Shown: positions 16,920 through 25,209 of the stretch, one piece after another
How the letters are laid out: every line of letters begins with the position of its first letter
Numbering within the stretch: position 1 is the first letter of the stretch
NCBI GenBank assembly: GCA_044425705.1
Contig: JAWXVD010000037.1
Coordinates: 1-26,526, forward strand
From: JAWXVD01 sp044425705
Lineage (GTDB): Bacteria > Bacillota > Clostridia > Lachnospirales > Lachnospiraceae
Direction: 5' to 3'
Length of the DNA stretch: 26,526 nucleotides
Translations under genes and position numbers: made by a program
The notes under the pieces: model-generated
Seen by the model: the letters and a program-made list of their open reading frames with translations, nothing else
The model's database searches: none
What the model was told of the DNA's origin: nothing

Positions 16920-18288
16920 CTCTCTTCTCTGATTCAATCCCATACCGTGTCAACTTCCTCATCACGATAAAATAACATGGCAAAATTGGAATTAACGTGA
17001 ACATCCAAGAAATCGGATTGCCAAATCGAATGGCATTCATTCCAAAAATCGAACCAAATCCAAATACTACAATTAATTTGCCTGCTACTTCTGTGCAAGA
17101 ACTTAGCATGTTAATAAATGCTCTTCCCAATCCACGAACGGAACTTCTATATACCTCTAATACACCAAGTACTGGATAGAACCAACAAACTGCATAGAAG
17201 AATAAATGACAAGCATGTTCCATTTCTAGTGAAATCTGTTCTCCTACAAAAAGCTCTACCATTGGTTGAAATAATAAATTCGCTATTAAAATGCAGACTA
17301 CAGAATAGCAACCAGCAATTGTATTTCCCACTCGCACGCCTTGTTTAATTCTAGCAATATTACCTGCACCATAATTTTGTGCCACAAAAATTGCCATAGT
17401 CGTTCCTATCGCCAAATACACTAGCATAATTAAACTAGATATTTTACCAATCACTGCAGCGGCAGCTAAATATACTTGACTATATTGATTCATGGCAATT
17501 TGTGTAAATACATTTCCTACTTGAATAATAGCAGCTTGCATGGCTACTGGAAAACCCATTCCCAATAATTTCTGAAGCATGCTCCACTCTAATGCAAAGT
17601 CGCCTTTTTGGAAGTGTATTTCTGGATATTTTTTGATCACTACAAGAGAACATCCTAGTGCAGACACCAACTGGGAAATGATCGTGGCATATGCCACCCC
17701 TTCTACCCCCAGTCCAAGTACTACAATAAATGTAATATTCAATACTACATTGCTGACTGCGGAACCCATCATAAAATACACAGGTGTTTTACTGTCTCCC
17801 ATATTTTGTGAAATAATGGATGATAACTGAAATAGAAATACTGCTGGCATTCCCATATAAACAATCATTTGATAAGAATAGATATCATCATAAATTGCAG
17901 GAATGGTATTCATTAAGTGCAGCCACATATGATTTCCTGCCATAAAAATTGTCATAATAACTGCCAATACAGCAACCGCTAACACGCACACATGTGCCAA
18001 ATAATGTCTGATTTTTTGCTGATGTCCTCGTCCAAATTCCTGTGCTAACACAACTCCGAACCCTTGCACCATTCCAATACCAAGTCCATTTGCTACAAAT
18101 ACTAAAGTTCCTGCTGCTCCTACTGCTGCCAAGGCATTTTCGCCAAGATATCTTCCTACAATAATGGTATCTACAATATTATAAAGACTATTAAATAGGT
18201 TTCCTCCGATTACAGGTAACATAAAAGAAATAAATATTTTCCATATGTTGCCCTCTGTCATCTTGACAGTATTTCTGTTTCCTTTCAT
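16912..18288 (-). CDS. MATE family efflux transporter
   Basis: Multidrug and toxic-compound extrusion protein (458 aa from the chosen start), with about twelve hydrophobic helices in two similar halves, as expected for this family. It is probably a Na+- or H+-driven exporter of small cationic compounds. The typical N-terminal pattern MTEGNIWKIFISFMLPVIGG, the LYNIVDTIIVGRYLG stretch and GVAYATIISQ are visible. The ORF can be extended to a TTG at 18342, but the ATG at 18288 is preferred because GAGAAAGGG precedes it and the extension is not membrane-like. The gene is set off from kdgK by a terminator and from the ATPase gene by the tandem repeat that covers its stop codon. The palindromic element lies 40-90 nt upstream of its start. 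Substrate unknown; no functional tie to the sugar genes is evident. Confidence 0.9.
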   Translation of the reverse strand: MKGNRNTVKMTEGNIWKIFISFMLPVIGGNLFNSLYNIVDTIIVGRYLGENALAAVGAAGTLVFVANGLGIGMVQGFGVVLAQEFGRGHQQKIRHYLAHVCVLAVAVLAVIMTIFMAGNHMWLHLMNTIPAIYDDIYSYQMIVYMGMPAVFLFQLSSIISQNMGDSKTPVYFMMGSAVSNVVLNITFIVVLGLGVEGVAYATIISQLVSALGCSLVVIKKYPEIHFQKGDFALEWSMLQKLLGMGFPVAMQAAIIQVGNVFTQIAMNQYSQVYLAAAAVIGKISSLIMLVYLAIGTTMAIFVAQNYGAGNIARIKQGVRVGNTIAGCYSVVCILIANLLFQPMVELFVGEQISLEMEHACHLFFYAVCWFYPVLGVLEVYRSSVRGLGRAFINMLSSCTEVAGKLIVVFGFGSIFGMNAIRFGNPISWMFTLIPILPCYFIVMRKLTRYGIESEKRAI

Positions 18289-18327
18289 GATAGTAATCCA
18301 TCCCTTTCTCAAAGTCTGGCAACTTTG

Positions 18328-18375
18328 GACCGCAAGGTACAAATTTCCGTGTGAAAAATCTTATTTTTCACACTA
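18328..18375. repeat. Palindromic intergenic repeat element, copy 2
   Basis: This is the second copy of the element at 120-167, 48 nt with three mismatches and in the same orientation. The 11-bp perfect inverted repeat is at 18349-18359 and 18363-18373. It lies between the kdgK terminator and the MATE start, so it is in the MATE leader or promoter region. A degenerate relative at 23858-23880 lies upstream of uxuA. Confidence 0.7.
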
Positions 18376-18391
18376 TCCTCCACGAGATTCT

Positions 18392-18429
18392 AAAAAAGTG
18401 CCATTTAGCCTTAGACCAAATGGCACTTT
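18392..18429 (-). terminator. Terminator of the uronate operon
   Basis: A perfect 12-bp stem (AAAGTGCCATTT at 18395-18406 with AAATGGCACTTT at 18418-18429) encloses an 11-nt loop. On the minus strand it is followed by further U residues (18392-18394). It begins 6 nt after the kdgK stop codon and ends the kdgA-uxuA-uxuB-uxaC-kdgK transcript. Confidence 0.92.
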
Positions 18430-18434
18430 CAAAT

Positions 18435-19460
18435 CTATCTTTGTACACGTCCTGAACCGTTTCCACCTGCAAGTTTCAACACTTCATCCATTGTTACCAT
18501 ATTGGCATCTCCTTCGATAGAGTGTTTCAAACAAGAAGCTGCTACTGCGAACTCGATTGTTGCTTGTGAATCAAATTCATTTAAAGTACCACAGATTAAA
18601 CCTGCACCAAAACTATCTCCACCACCAACACGGTCTACGATATGCATTTTGTATTTTTTGCTGAATACATAATCTGTACCATCGTATAACATTGCTGACC
18701 AATCATTATCATTTGCTGAAATAGATTCACGAAGTGTAATTGCCACTTTGCTAAATCCAAAACGATCTGCCAATTGTTTTGCTACATCTTTATATCCTTC
18801 ATGGTTTAATTTTCCTGTTGTTACGTCCGTTCCAGTTGCATGAATACCAAAGATATCTGCTGCGTCTTCTTCATTCGCAATACATACATCTACATAGTTA
18901 CAAATTTCACCCATGACTTCTCCAGCTCTTTCTTTTGACCACAATTTATTTCTGTAGTTTAAGTCACAAGAGATTTGTGCACCAGCTTCTTTTGCTGCTT
19001 TACAAGCTGCAACACAGATTGCTGACATTTCTTCACTTAATGCTGGTGTAATTCCTGTAAAGTGGAACCAATCTACGCCTTCAAAAATTTCTTTCCAGTT
19101 AAATTCTCCTTCTTTTGCTCCAGCAATAGAAGAACCTGCTCTATCATATACTACTTTAGATGGTCTTTGAGAAGCACCTTTTTCTAAGAAATAAATGCCA
19201 ACTCTATCGCCGCCACGAACGATTCCTGTTGTATCTACTCCATATCTTCTTACTGCGTTGATTGCTGCTTGACCAATTTCATTATTAGGTAATTTTGTAA
19301 TAAATTTTGCATCAAATCCGTAGTTTGCTAAAGAAATAGCAACACTAGATTCTGCTCCACCATACGTTGCTCCAAAATTTTCTGCTTGTACAAATCTATA
19401 ATATCCTTCTGGGGCAAGACGCAACATAATTTCTCCAAATGTCACAATTTTTTTATTCAT
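18435..19460 (-). CDS. kdgK: 2-keto-3-deoxygluconate kinase
   Basis: Cytoplasmic PfkB-family sugar kinase (341 aa) that phosphorylates KDG to KDPG, the fourth step of the hexuronate pathway encoded here. The N-terminus MNKKIVTFGEIMLRLAPEGY is typical of KDG kinases, and GGAESSVAISLANYG is the substrate-binding glycine region. The C-terminal PfkB signature reads DRVGGGDSFGAG, with catalytic Asp282. The ATG at 19460 is chosen because GGAG lies 9 nt upstream; the ATG five codons earlier overlaps that site. It is the last gene of the uronate operon, with its terminator immediately after. Other PfkB kinases (fructokinase, ribokinase) are alternatives by family alone, but the operon context with uxuA and kdgA makes KDG kinase very likely. 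Confidence 0.9.
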   Translation of the reverse strand: MNKKIVTFGEIMLRLAPEGYYRFVQAENFGATYGGAESSVAISLANYGFDAKFITKLPNNEIGQAAINAVRRYGVDTTGIVRGGDRVGIYFLEKGASQRPSKVVYDRAGSSIAGAKEGEFNWKEIFEGVDWFHFTGITPALSEEMSAICVAACKAAKEAGAQISCDLNYRNKLWSKERAGEVMGEICNYVDVCIANEEDAADIFGIHATGTDVTTGKLNHEGYKDVAKQLADRFGFSKVAITLRESISANDNDWSAMLYDGTDYVFSKKYKMHIVDRVGGGDSFGAGLICGTLNEFDSQATIEFAVAASCLKHSIEGDANMVTMDEVLKLAGGNGSGRVQR

Positions 19461-19591
19461 TTTTAATTTCTCCATTCATTATAATCGTTTTTACTATTTA
19501 AAATCATTTTTCAACGTATTGCATATAACAGCTTAGCCTTCCTTTTACATTCGTCACTAAAGTAACTACTTTAAGGTGTAGCCCTATCCTA

Positions 19592-20986
19592 TTATCGAAA
19601 GTACTCCACCGCATTGTTGTAAGAAATATTTTCTACAACTTTCCCTACATGTTCCATATCTGCTGGATATTCTCCATTTTCAATCCAGTCTCCAATCATA
19701 TTACAAAGAATACGACGGAAATATTCATGTCTTGGGAATGATAGATAACTTCTTGAATCTGTTAACATACCAATAAATGTACCAAGTACACCTTGGGTAG
19801 CAAAAATTTCGATTTGTTCTTTCATGCCACGGATGTGGTCATTAAACCACCAAGCTGTTCCAAATTGCATTTTACCTTGCACACCTTCTTCTTGGAAGTT
19901 TCCTGCAATGGATGCAAGCATGGTACAATCTTTCGGATTCAAACAATAAAATACTGTTTTAGGCAATAAATCTTCTTTTTGCATTTCACTCATAATCTTA
20001 TTTAACAATGGTGCATAATTGAAATCTTGTAAGCTATCCGCTCCAATGTTTTCACCTGCTGCTACCAATAATTTTTCTGAGTTGTTACGAATCGCACCGA
20101 TGTGGATTTGCATTACCATATCACGTTTTGCATATTCTTTTCCAAGCGCGATTAAAAGTGCTCCTCTGTATTGGCTACATTCTCTATCTGATGGCATTGT
20201 TCCTTCTTTTCTCTTTGCTAAGATAGCATCTAAACAGTCCTCACAAGTTGGTTCATAAATATTTAACTCTAAACTATGGTCTGTAACCACACAACCTGCT
20301 TCTTTAAAGAAATCAAGGCGCTCACAAAGAGCTGCTACCATATCTGCAAATGTTGTAATTTTCATGCCAGCTGCTTCTTCTAATAACGCTACATAGTCAT
20401 TAAAGTCAGCTTTTTCAATGTTGATGGCTCTATCTGGTCTAAAAGTAGGCAATACTTCTAAACGATTTTCTACTTCTTTTAATTTTTTATGATATTCTAA
20501 TGTATCGATTGGATCATCTGTTGTACACAACTTCACTACGTTTAACATAACCAATAGATTTCTAATAGAAAATTCTTTTGTTTGTAATTTTGCGTTAACT
20601 TGATCCCAAATTTCTTTGGCATTGGCTTCATTTAATACTTTGTCAATTCCAAAATATCTTTTTAATTCTAAATGGCTCCAGTGATAAAGTGGATTTCCAA
20701 TAGCACCTTCCAAAGTTTTGACATATGCCATGTAGCGATTGTAATCGTCTTGTTTACCTGTCATGAATTTTTCTGGATATCCACATGCTCTCATAGCTCT
20801 CCATTTATAATGGTCACCATCAAGCCATGCTTGCGCAATATTTTCGTAATTGCTATCTTCAAAAATTTCTTTTGCAGATAAATGATTATGAAAATCAAAA
20901 ATTGGCATTTTACTGGCATAATCATGGTATAAAATTCTACTTGCTTCTGTTTTGAGCAAGAAATTATCATTCATAAATGTTTCCAT
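19592..20986 (-). CDS. uxaC: Glucuronate/galacturonate isomerase
   Basis: Uronate isomerase (464 aa, normal family length), an amidohydrolase-superfamily enzyme that converts D-glucuronate to D-fructuronate and D-galacturonate to D-tagaturonate in the cytoplasm. The metal-site HxH motif appears as PIFDFHNHLSAKEI (His33, His35). WWFNDHIRGM and LTDSRSYLSFPRHEYFRRI near the C-terminus are strongly typical of UxaC. The start at 20986 has GAGGA about 7-9 nt upstream. It follows uxuB by 77 nt and precedes kdgK by 131 nt. With uxuB and uxuA present and no altronate genes in the window, the glucuronate branch is the one completed here. Confidence 0.95.
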   Translation of the reverse strand: METFMNDNFLLKTEASRILYHDYASKMPIFDFHNHLSAKEIFEDSNYENIAQAWLDGDHYKWRAMRACGYPEKFMTGKQDDYNRYMAYVKTLEGAIGNPLYHWSHLELKRYFGIDKVLNEANAKEIWDQVNAKLQTKEFSIRNLLVMLNVVKLCTTDDPIDTLEYHKKLKEVENRLEVLPTFRPDRAINIEKADFNDYVALLEEAAGMKITTFADMVAALCERLDFFKEAGCVVTDHSLELNIYEPTCEDCLDAILAKRKEGTMPSDRECSQYRGALLIALGKEYAKRDMVMQIHIGAIRNNSEKLLVAAGENIGADSLQDFNYAPLLNKIMSEMQKEDLLPKTVFYCLNPKDCTMLASIAGNFQEEGVQGKMQFGTAWWFNDHIRGMKEQIEIFATQGVLGTFIGMLTDSRSYLSFPRHEYFRRILCNMIGDWIENGEYPADMEHVGKVVENISYNNAVEYFR

Positions 20987-21063
20987 TGTTTTTTCCTCTT
21001 CTTATTTTCCCAAACTGTTGCATATCATACCACACAACACTTTGTTCTATCAATCATATATTT

Positions 21064-22674
21064 TTATAATACGTATTTGTCAAGTGTAGCTTGAATTGCA
21101 CCAACACCTGCAAGCATTTCTACAAAATATGTTTCCACTAATTCTCCAAGTCCTACTGCATATAAATCCATTCCAAAAATAGCTTCATTGCTTAAAATAC
21201 CAGCTACTTTTTCATGAATATCTGTATCCCCAAACGAAATACCTGCTACTTGTGGACATACTACGTCTAACATAGGATCTGCACTAAGTTCAAATGCTTC
21301 TCCTTTATCATTGATCCCCATCAAATAACGAAGCCATCCTGCAAATACAAGTGGAATCATTTTAATATCTGCCACATGTAATTCTTCACTTGCTACATAA
21401 GCTTTGATTGTTTCTCCAAAACGAATGCCTAATTTTTGTGAAGTATCTGTTGCGATTCTTTGTGGAGAATCTGGCATAAATGGGTTTGGAATTCTCTTTG
21501 TTAATACTTCATCGATAAATACTTTAGGATCTAAAATTCCAGGATGTACTACTACTGGCAATCCTTCTACATAACCGATTTTTTCTACCAATGCTTTTAA
21601 AGTTGGATTTTCCATTTCTTTTGAAATCAATTGATAGTCTAATAAACAGCCAAATACTGCAAGTGCTGTATGAAGTGGATTTAAACAAGTACAAACTTTC
21701 ATTTTTTCTACTTTATCCACTACACTTCTCTCTACAAATTGAATGCCACCTGCTTCTAATGCTGGTTTTCCATTAGGAAAATCATTTTCAATAATTAAGT
21801 ATTCACATTCTTCTGCATTTACAAAAGGTGCTACATATGTATTTTTGCTTGTGATAGCTGGTTCTAATTCTTCTATGCCATCTTGTGCAAGCATTTGTTT
21901 TACGCTTTCATCTGGTCTTGGTGTGATTTTATCAATCATAGTCCAAGGGAAGCTTACTTTATTTCCATCATTTAGATAAGAAACAAATCCTTCTTCTACC
22001 TTACCATTTGCCAACCATTTATCTGCAATTTCAAGTACAGCTGCTTTTAACTTATCTCCATTGTGAGAACAATTATCCATGCTTACCATAGCGATTGGTA
22101 AGGCTCCATTTACATATCTAGCATATAATAGAGCTACTACTTTTCCCATGTAACTATCAGCTAAAGCTGGACCATTAACAAAATCTGCTGCTACATTTGC
22201 TAAATATTCTCCTTTTCCATCTACAAGAGAATATCCTTTTTCTGTAATAGTAAAGCTTACCATTTGCAAAGATTCTTTTGTGAAAATTTCTTCCAATCTA
22301 GCAAATTCTACTGCATCTTTATGATCTACTTTTACAGATTCTAACACACTAGCAACTACTGTTTTTTCAATTGTTCCATTAGCCTTTAATGTTGCTAAAA
22401 TACCAAGTTCATCATGTGGGCGATTCATTTTTTCTAGAATTTCATAATCATAACCTTCTGCTACGATTAATCCTCTATCAAGAACACCTTTGTTTAATAA
22501 ATTTTGTACCACGTTAGCTTGGAATGCACGGAAAATATTTCCTGCTCCCAAGTGAATCCAAAACGGATTTTCTTTTGTATTGGCTCTTACTGTTTCTATA
22601 TCGAATGCTGGAAGTGCATATCCCTTTTCTTCCCACTCACTTTTGTTTTGTAATCCTTCTAATGTAAGTTTCAT
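21064..22674 (-). CDS. uxuB: Fructuronate reductase (mannonate oxidoreductase)
   Basis: NAD-dependent polyol dehydrogenase of the long-chain mannitol dehydrogenase family (536 aa), predicted to interconvert D-fructuronate and D-mannonate. The nucleotide-binding segment is FWIHLGAGNIFRAFQ (Gly43-Ala-Gly45). The family catalytic pattern K-x5-N-x2-H is present as Lys326, Asn332, His335 (KVCTCLNPLH). DFPNGKPALEAGG and VHPGILDPKVF are further conserved stretches. The gene lies 88 nt after uxuA. Family members also include tagaturonate reductase (UxaB) and mannitol dehydrogenase; adjacency to mannonate dehydratase favours UxuB, and some clostridial members may accept both keto-uronates. A short inverted repeat (CCTACT/AGTAGG) just before the gene could partly cover its ribosome site, but the pairing is weak. 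Confidence 0.9.
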   Translation of the reverse strand: MKLTLEGLQNKSEWEEKGYALPAFDIETVRANTKENPFWIHLGAGNIFRAFQANVVQNLLNKGVLDRGLIVAEGYDYEILEKMNRPHDELGILATLKANGTIEKTVVASVLESVKVDHKDAVEFARLEEIFTKESLQMVSFTITEKGYSLVDGKGEYLANVAADFVNGPALADSYMGKVVALLYARYVNGALPIAMVSMDNCSHNGDKLKAAVLEIADKWLANGKVEEGFVSYLNDGNKVSFPWTMIDKITPRPDESVKQMLAQDGIEELEPAITSKNTYVAPFVNAEECEYLIIENDFPNGKPALEAGGIQFVERSVVDKVEKMKVCTCLNPLHTALAVFGCLLDYQLISKEMENPTLKALVEKIGYVEGLPVVVHPGILDPKVFIDEVLTKRIPNPFMPDSPQRIATDTSQKLGIRFGETIKAYVASEELHVADIKMIPLVFAGWLRYLMGINDKGEAFELSADPMLDVVCPQVAGISFGDTDIHEKVAGILSNEAIFGMDLYAVGLGELVETYFVEMLAGVGAIQATLDKYVL

Positions 22675-22762
22675 GATTTCCTACTACTCCTATCATTTTC
22701 TTTCAGTAGGCTGAAAATATTATTTGCAACCTATTTCTTATCCTTGCTATCCTAATACATCC

Positions 22763-23830
22763 TTATTTGCTGCTTTTTACGATTGCTTCCCAAAGTCCAT
22801 TTAAATACGTTGCACCCAGTGCTCTATCATATAAACCATATCCTGGCATAGCTACTTCATCCCAAATCATTCTACCGTGGTCTGGTCTGATTGGTCCTGT
22901 AAATCCAATATCATGTAACGCTTTCATAATTTCGTACATATCAAAGTTTCCATCACTTGATAAATGAGCTGCTTCTTCAAAATTGGTAGGTGAATGGAAT
23001 TTTAAGTTTCTTACATGTGCAAAATGGATTCTTCCTTCTAATGCACGAATCATGTCTGGAAGATCATTTTGTAAGTTTGTTCCATAACTTCCTGAACAGA
23101 ATGTTACACCATTATGTTTGTTATCTACCATTTTCATCATTCTTAAAATGTTTTCTTTGTTGATGATAATTCTTGGTAAACCAAATACACTCCATGCTGG
23201 ATCATCTGGGTGAATTGCCATATTAATATCATATTTATCACACACAGGCATAATTTTTTCTAAGAAGTATTTTAAATTTTCGAATAATTTATTATCATCG
23301 ATTTCTTTGTACATAGCAAATAATTCTTTTACTCTTGCCATTCTTTCTGGTTCCCATCCTGGCATAACATAACCATTCATGTCACCACCGATAGAATCAA
23401 ACATTTCTTCTGGATTCATGGCATCTACCGCTTCTTGTGTATAAGCAAGTACAGTAGAACCATCTGCTCTTTCTCTAGCAAGTTCTGTTCTTGTCCAGTC
23501 AAATACTGGCATAAAGTTATAACATACCATATGAATGTCTTCTTGTCCTAAATTTTCAAGTGTTTCTATATAGTTTGCAATATACATGTCTCTGTCTGAT
23601 GCACCAGTTTTAATGGCATCATGAATATTTACACTTTCAATACCTGCAAGCTCTAATGCAGCTGCTTCTACTTCTTCTTTCATTGCACGAATGTCTTCTC
23701 TACTCCAAACTTCACCTGGTACAGAATCATATAATGTTGTGATTACTCCTGTTACGCCAGGAATTTGACGAATTTCTTTTAAGGTAACAGAGTCATGTTT
23801 TGCTCCATACCATCTTAATGTCATTTTCAT
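22763..23830 (-). CDS. uxuA: Mannonate dehydratase
   Basis: Mn/Fe-dependent D-mannonate dehydratase (355 aa) that produces 2-keto-3-deoxygluconate. The N-terminus MTLRWYG and the stretch VTGVITTLYDSVPGEVW are characteristic of UxuA. Metal-site residues are visible: His207 (AIHPDDP), Cys245 (FCSGSYG), His272 (HVRNLKF) and Asp317-His318 (RPDHGR). I chose the ATG at 23830 (MKMTLRW) because the ORF-initial ATG at 23842 overlaps the AAAGGG ribosome site. It lies 112 nt after kdgA; that gap carries a degenerate copy of the palindromic element, which may modulate expression within the operon. All residues expected for function appear intact. Confidence 0.95.
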   Translation of the reverse strand: MKMTLRWYGAKHDSVTLKEIRQIPGVTGVITTLYDSVPGEVWSREDIRAMKEEVEAAALELAGIESVNIHDAIKTGASDRDMYIANYIETLENLGQEDIHMVCYNFMPVFDWTRTELARERADGSTVLAYTQEAVDAMNPEEMFDSIGGDMNGYVMPGWEPERMARVKELFAMYKEIDDNKLFENLKYFLEKIMPVCDKYDINMAIHPDDPAWSVFGLPRIIINKENILRMMKMVDNKHNGVTFCSGSYGTNLQNDLPDMIRALEGRIHFAHVRNLKFHSPTNFEEAAHLSSDGNFDMYEIMKALHDIGFTGPIRPDHGRMIWDEVAMPGYGLYDRALGATYLNGLWEAIVKSSK

Positions 23831-23857
23831 ACTAATAACCATCCCTTTCTCTCAGCA

Positions 23858-23880
23858 GTGGAAAAATCTTATTTTCACAC
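23858..23880. repeat. Degenerate copy of the palindromic element
   Basis: The core GTGGAAAAATCTTATTTTCACAC resembles the hairpin of the elements at 141-165 and 18349-18373 but lacks one base per arm and pairs in only 8 of 10 positions. The flanking GGTACAAATT segment is absent. It is located 28 nt upstream of the uxuA start. Homology is plausible but not certain. Confidence 0.45.
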
Positions 23881-23942
23881 TGTATTTATTCTTTTCTCTT
23901 AGTCGGTTAAAATTTCCCACTCATCATTATTCATCTATTTCT

Positions 23943-24902
23943 TTATTTTTGTACAATATGTAATGCAAATCCACTTACTTCTTCATCTAAGTAAACAACT
24001 GTCATTTTTCCGTTTTTGTATTGTGCTGTATCCATATTAAATGTTACACCTAAAGATGATAAATAATAGAATGCACGGTCTACGCTGTTTGTTGCAATAG
24101 CAATATGTCCATTTTTACCTAAGTAAGGTGATTTCATCATTTCAAATAAAGTTCCTGCAAAGATAGAACTATTTCCCACTTTATTTTCTAATGCAAATAA
24201 GGTTGATACTCTATTGGCACTAGCTGTTGCTTCTTCTTCATCTCCACAATTGATGCCCACATGTCTCAATTCGAATCCAAGCATTGTCATGACTGCTTCT
24301 CTTGTTAATTTTGTGATTTCATCAAATGCACCTGCTTTCACAAGGTCACCACTTACCATCCAGCTGCCACCACATGCAATAATTTTAGGAAATGCTAAGT
24401 ATTCATTAATATTTTTAGAAGTAATGCCACCTGTAGGCATAAATTTCATATTTGTGTATGGTGCTGCCATAGCTTTGATCATTTTAATGCCACCTGCTGC
24501 TTCTGCCGGGAAAAATTTTACCACATCTAGCCCTAATGCAATTGCTTGTTCTACTTGACTTGGACTGCTTACACCTGGCGTAATTGGAATATTTTTTTCT
24601 ACGCAATATGCCACTACTTCTGGATTTAATCCAGGACTTACAATAAATTTCGCACCTGCTCCTACTGCTCGATCCACTTGCTCTGTTGTCAACACTGTTC
24701 CTGCTCCTACTAGCATTTCCGGAAATTCAGAAGCCATAATACGGATGCATTCTTCTGCAGCTGCCGTTCTGAATGTTACTTCTGCACAAGGAAGTCCTCC
24801 TTCGCATAATGCTTTTGCTAAAGGTGCTGCATCCTTTGCATCCTCCAATACAACAACTGGTACAATACCAATTTTTTGAATTTGTTCTAATACTGCGTTC
24901 AT
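23943..24902 (-). CDS. kdgA: KDPG/KHG aldolase fused to a VOC (glyoxalase-like) domain
   Basis: First gene of the uronate operon (319 aa). Residues 1 to about 205 are a class I aldolase of the Eda type that cleaves KDPG to pyruvate and glyceraldehyde-3-phosphate: Glu41 in AEVTFRT, the phosphate-site GAGTVLT and PTGGI, and Schiff-base Lys129 in VVKFFPAEAAGG. About 110 extra residues follow (from about GFELRHVGINCG to the end) with the beta-alpha-beta pattern of a VOC/glyoxalase-fold domain (HIAIATNSVDRAFYYLSSLG), which standard Eda (about 210 aa) lacks. Its role is unknown. The ATG at 24902 is chosen because GGAGGG lies 9 nt upstream; the ATG three codons earlier abuts that site. A sigma-A promoter with adjacent palindromes lies upstream, divergent from the IclR gene. 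Confidence 0.92.
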   Translation of the reverse strand: MNAVLEQIQKIGIVPVVVLEDAKDAAPLAKALCEGGLPCAEVTFRTAAAEECIRIMASEFPEMLVGAGTVLTTEQVDRAVGAGAKFIVSPGLNPEVVAYCVEKNIPITPGVSSPSQVEQAIALGLDVVKFFPAEAAGGIKMIKAMAAPYTNMKFMPTGGITSKNINEYLAFPKIIACGGSWMVSGDLVKAGAFDEITKLTREAVMTMLGFELRHVGINCGDEEEATASANRVSTLFALENKVGNSSIFAGTLFEMMKSPYLGKNGHIAIATNSVDRAFYYLSSLGVTFNMDTAQYKNGKMTVVYLDEEVSGFALHIVQK

Positions 24903-24929
24903 ATTTCTCATCCCTCCATATACGTTTCC

Positions 24930-24966
24930 GTTTCATAATGTGGAACTATATTTTATATTATGAAAC
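24930..24966. promoter_or_regulatory. Candidate IclR-type operator in the kdgA leader
   Basis: Perfect 10-bp inverted repeats GTTTCATAAT (24930-24939) and ATTATGAAAC (24957-24966) flank 17 nt. The left half also forms the 17-mer GTTTCATAATGTGGAAC, itself an imperfect palindrome with TTTCA-like arms, as reported for IclR-family KdgR sites. The element starts a few nt downstream of the predicted transcription start, a position suited to repression. Confidence 0.6.
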
Positions 24967-24977
24967 TATTTGCCTAT

Positions 24978-25005
24978 ATTTTACTATATCAACAAAAAAA
25001 GTCAA
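24978..25005 (-). promoter_or_regulatory. Promoter of the uronate operon (kdgA)
   Basis: On the minus strand TTGACT (25000-25005) and TAAAAT (24978-24983) are 16 nt apart. The predicted start is near 24971, giving a leader of about 70 nt that includes the candidate operator. Confidence 0.65.
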
Positions 25006-25131
25006 TAATAAAATTATTATATTTCGCAACTATTATGACCACTTGATATTTTTTTGAAAATGCAAAAATTATATACAAAAAACAGTACCCTCTCAGCTAC
25101 TCTTGTAATGGAAATACAACATATTTCAATG

Positions 25132-25160
25132 TTGACATTCTCGCCTTAACATAGTATGTT
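25132..25160 (+). promoter_or_regulatory. Promoter of the IclR regulator gene
   Basis: A consensus TTGACA (25132-25137) and TATGTT (25155-25160) are 17 nt apart, about 50 nt upstream of the ATG. The -10 box lies inside a palindrome (25147-25161), suggesting autoregulation. Confidence 0.75.
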
Positions 25161-25188
25161 ATGTAACAAATAGGTAATAGTTCTTACC
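25147..25188. promoter_or_regulatory. Palindromes over the IclR promoter (possible autoregulatory operators)
   Basis: TAACATAGTATGTTA (25147-25161) is a perfect 15-nt palindrome covering the -10 box. It is followed by GTTATGTAAC (25158-25167), and then by GGTAA/TTACC arms at 25173-25177 and 25184-25188. Read on the minus strand, the middle site is GTTACATAAC, matching 8 of 10 positions of GTTTCATAAT in the kdgA operator. Confidence 0.5.
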
Positions 25189-25209
25189 TTCTAAGAAAGT
25201 GAGTGCGTC

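Larger units (their letters stand above)
24903..25209. other. Divergent control region between kdgA and the IclR gene
   Basis: This 307-nt AT-rich region contains both promoters and several palindromes (separate entries). The stretch at about 25010-25130 between the two promoters holds no gene and no structure I recognise. Confidence 0.8.

Noticed and set aside
19472..19477. TATAAT just upstream of kdgK as an internal promoter
   Set aside because: No acceptable -35 at 16-18 nt, and a start from it would fall within the ribosome-binding site or start codon.
19558..19573. TAAAGT/ACTTTA inverted repeat between uxaC and kdgK as a terminator
   Set aside because: The stem is only 6 AT-rich base pairs without a U-tract; the operon appears to continue into kdgK.
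22680..22710. CCTACT/AGTAGG hairpin that might hide the uxuB ribosome site
   Set aside because: Only 6 bp over a long loop in AT-rich sequence; too weak to claim a riboregulator.
24918..24936. Possible catabolite-repression (cre) site near GAAACGGAAACG in the kdgA leader
   Set aside because: The central CG is one position out of register with the cre consensus, so it does not fit.
24773..25057. Plus-strand ORF of 94 aa antisense to the start of kdgA
   Set aside because: It overlaps the kdgA coding start and promoter, lacks a ribosome site, and is Leu/Ile/Tyr-rich noise.
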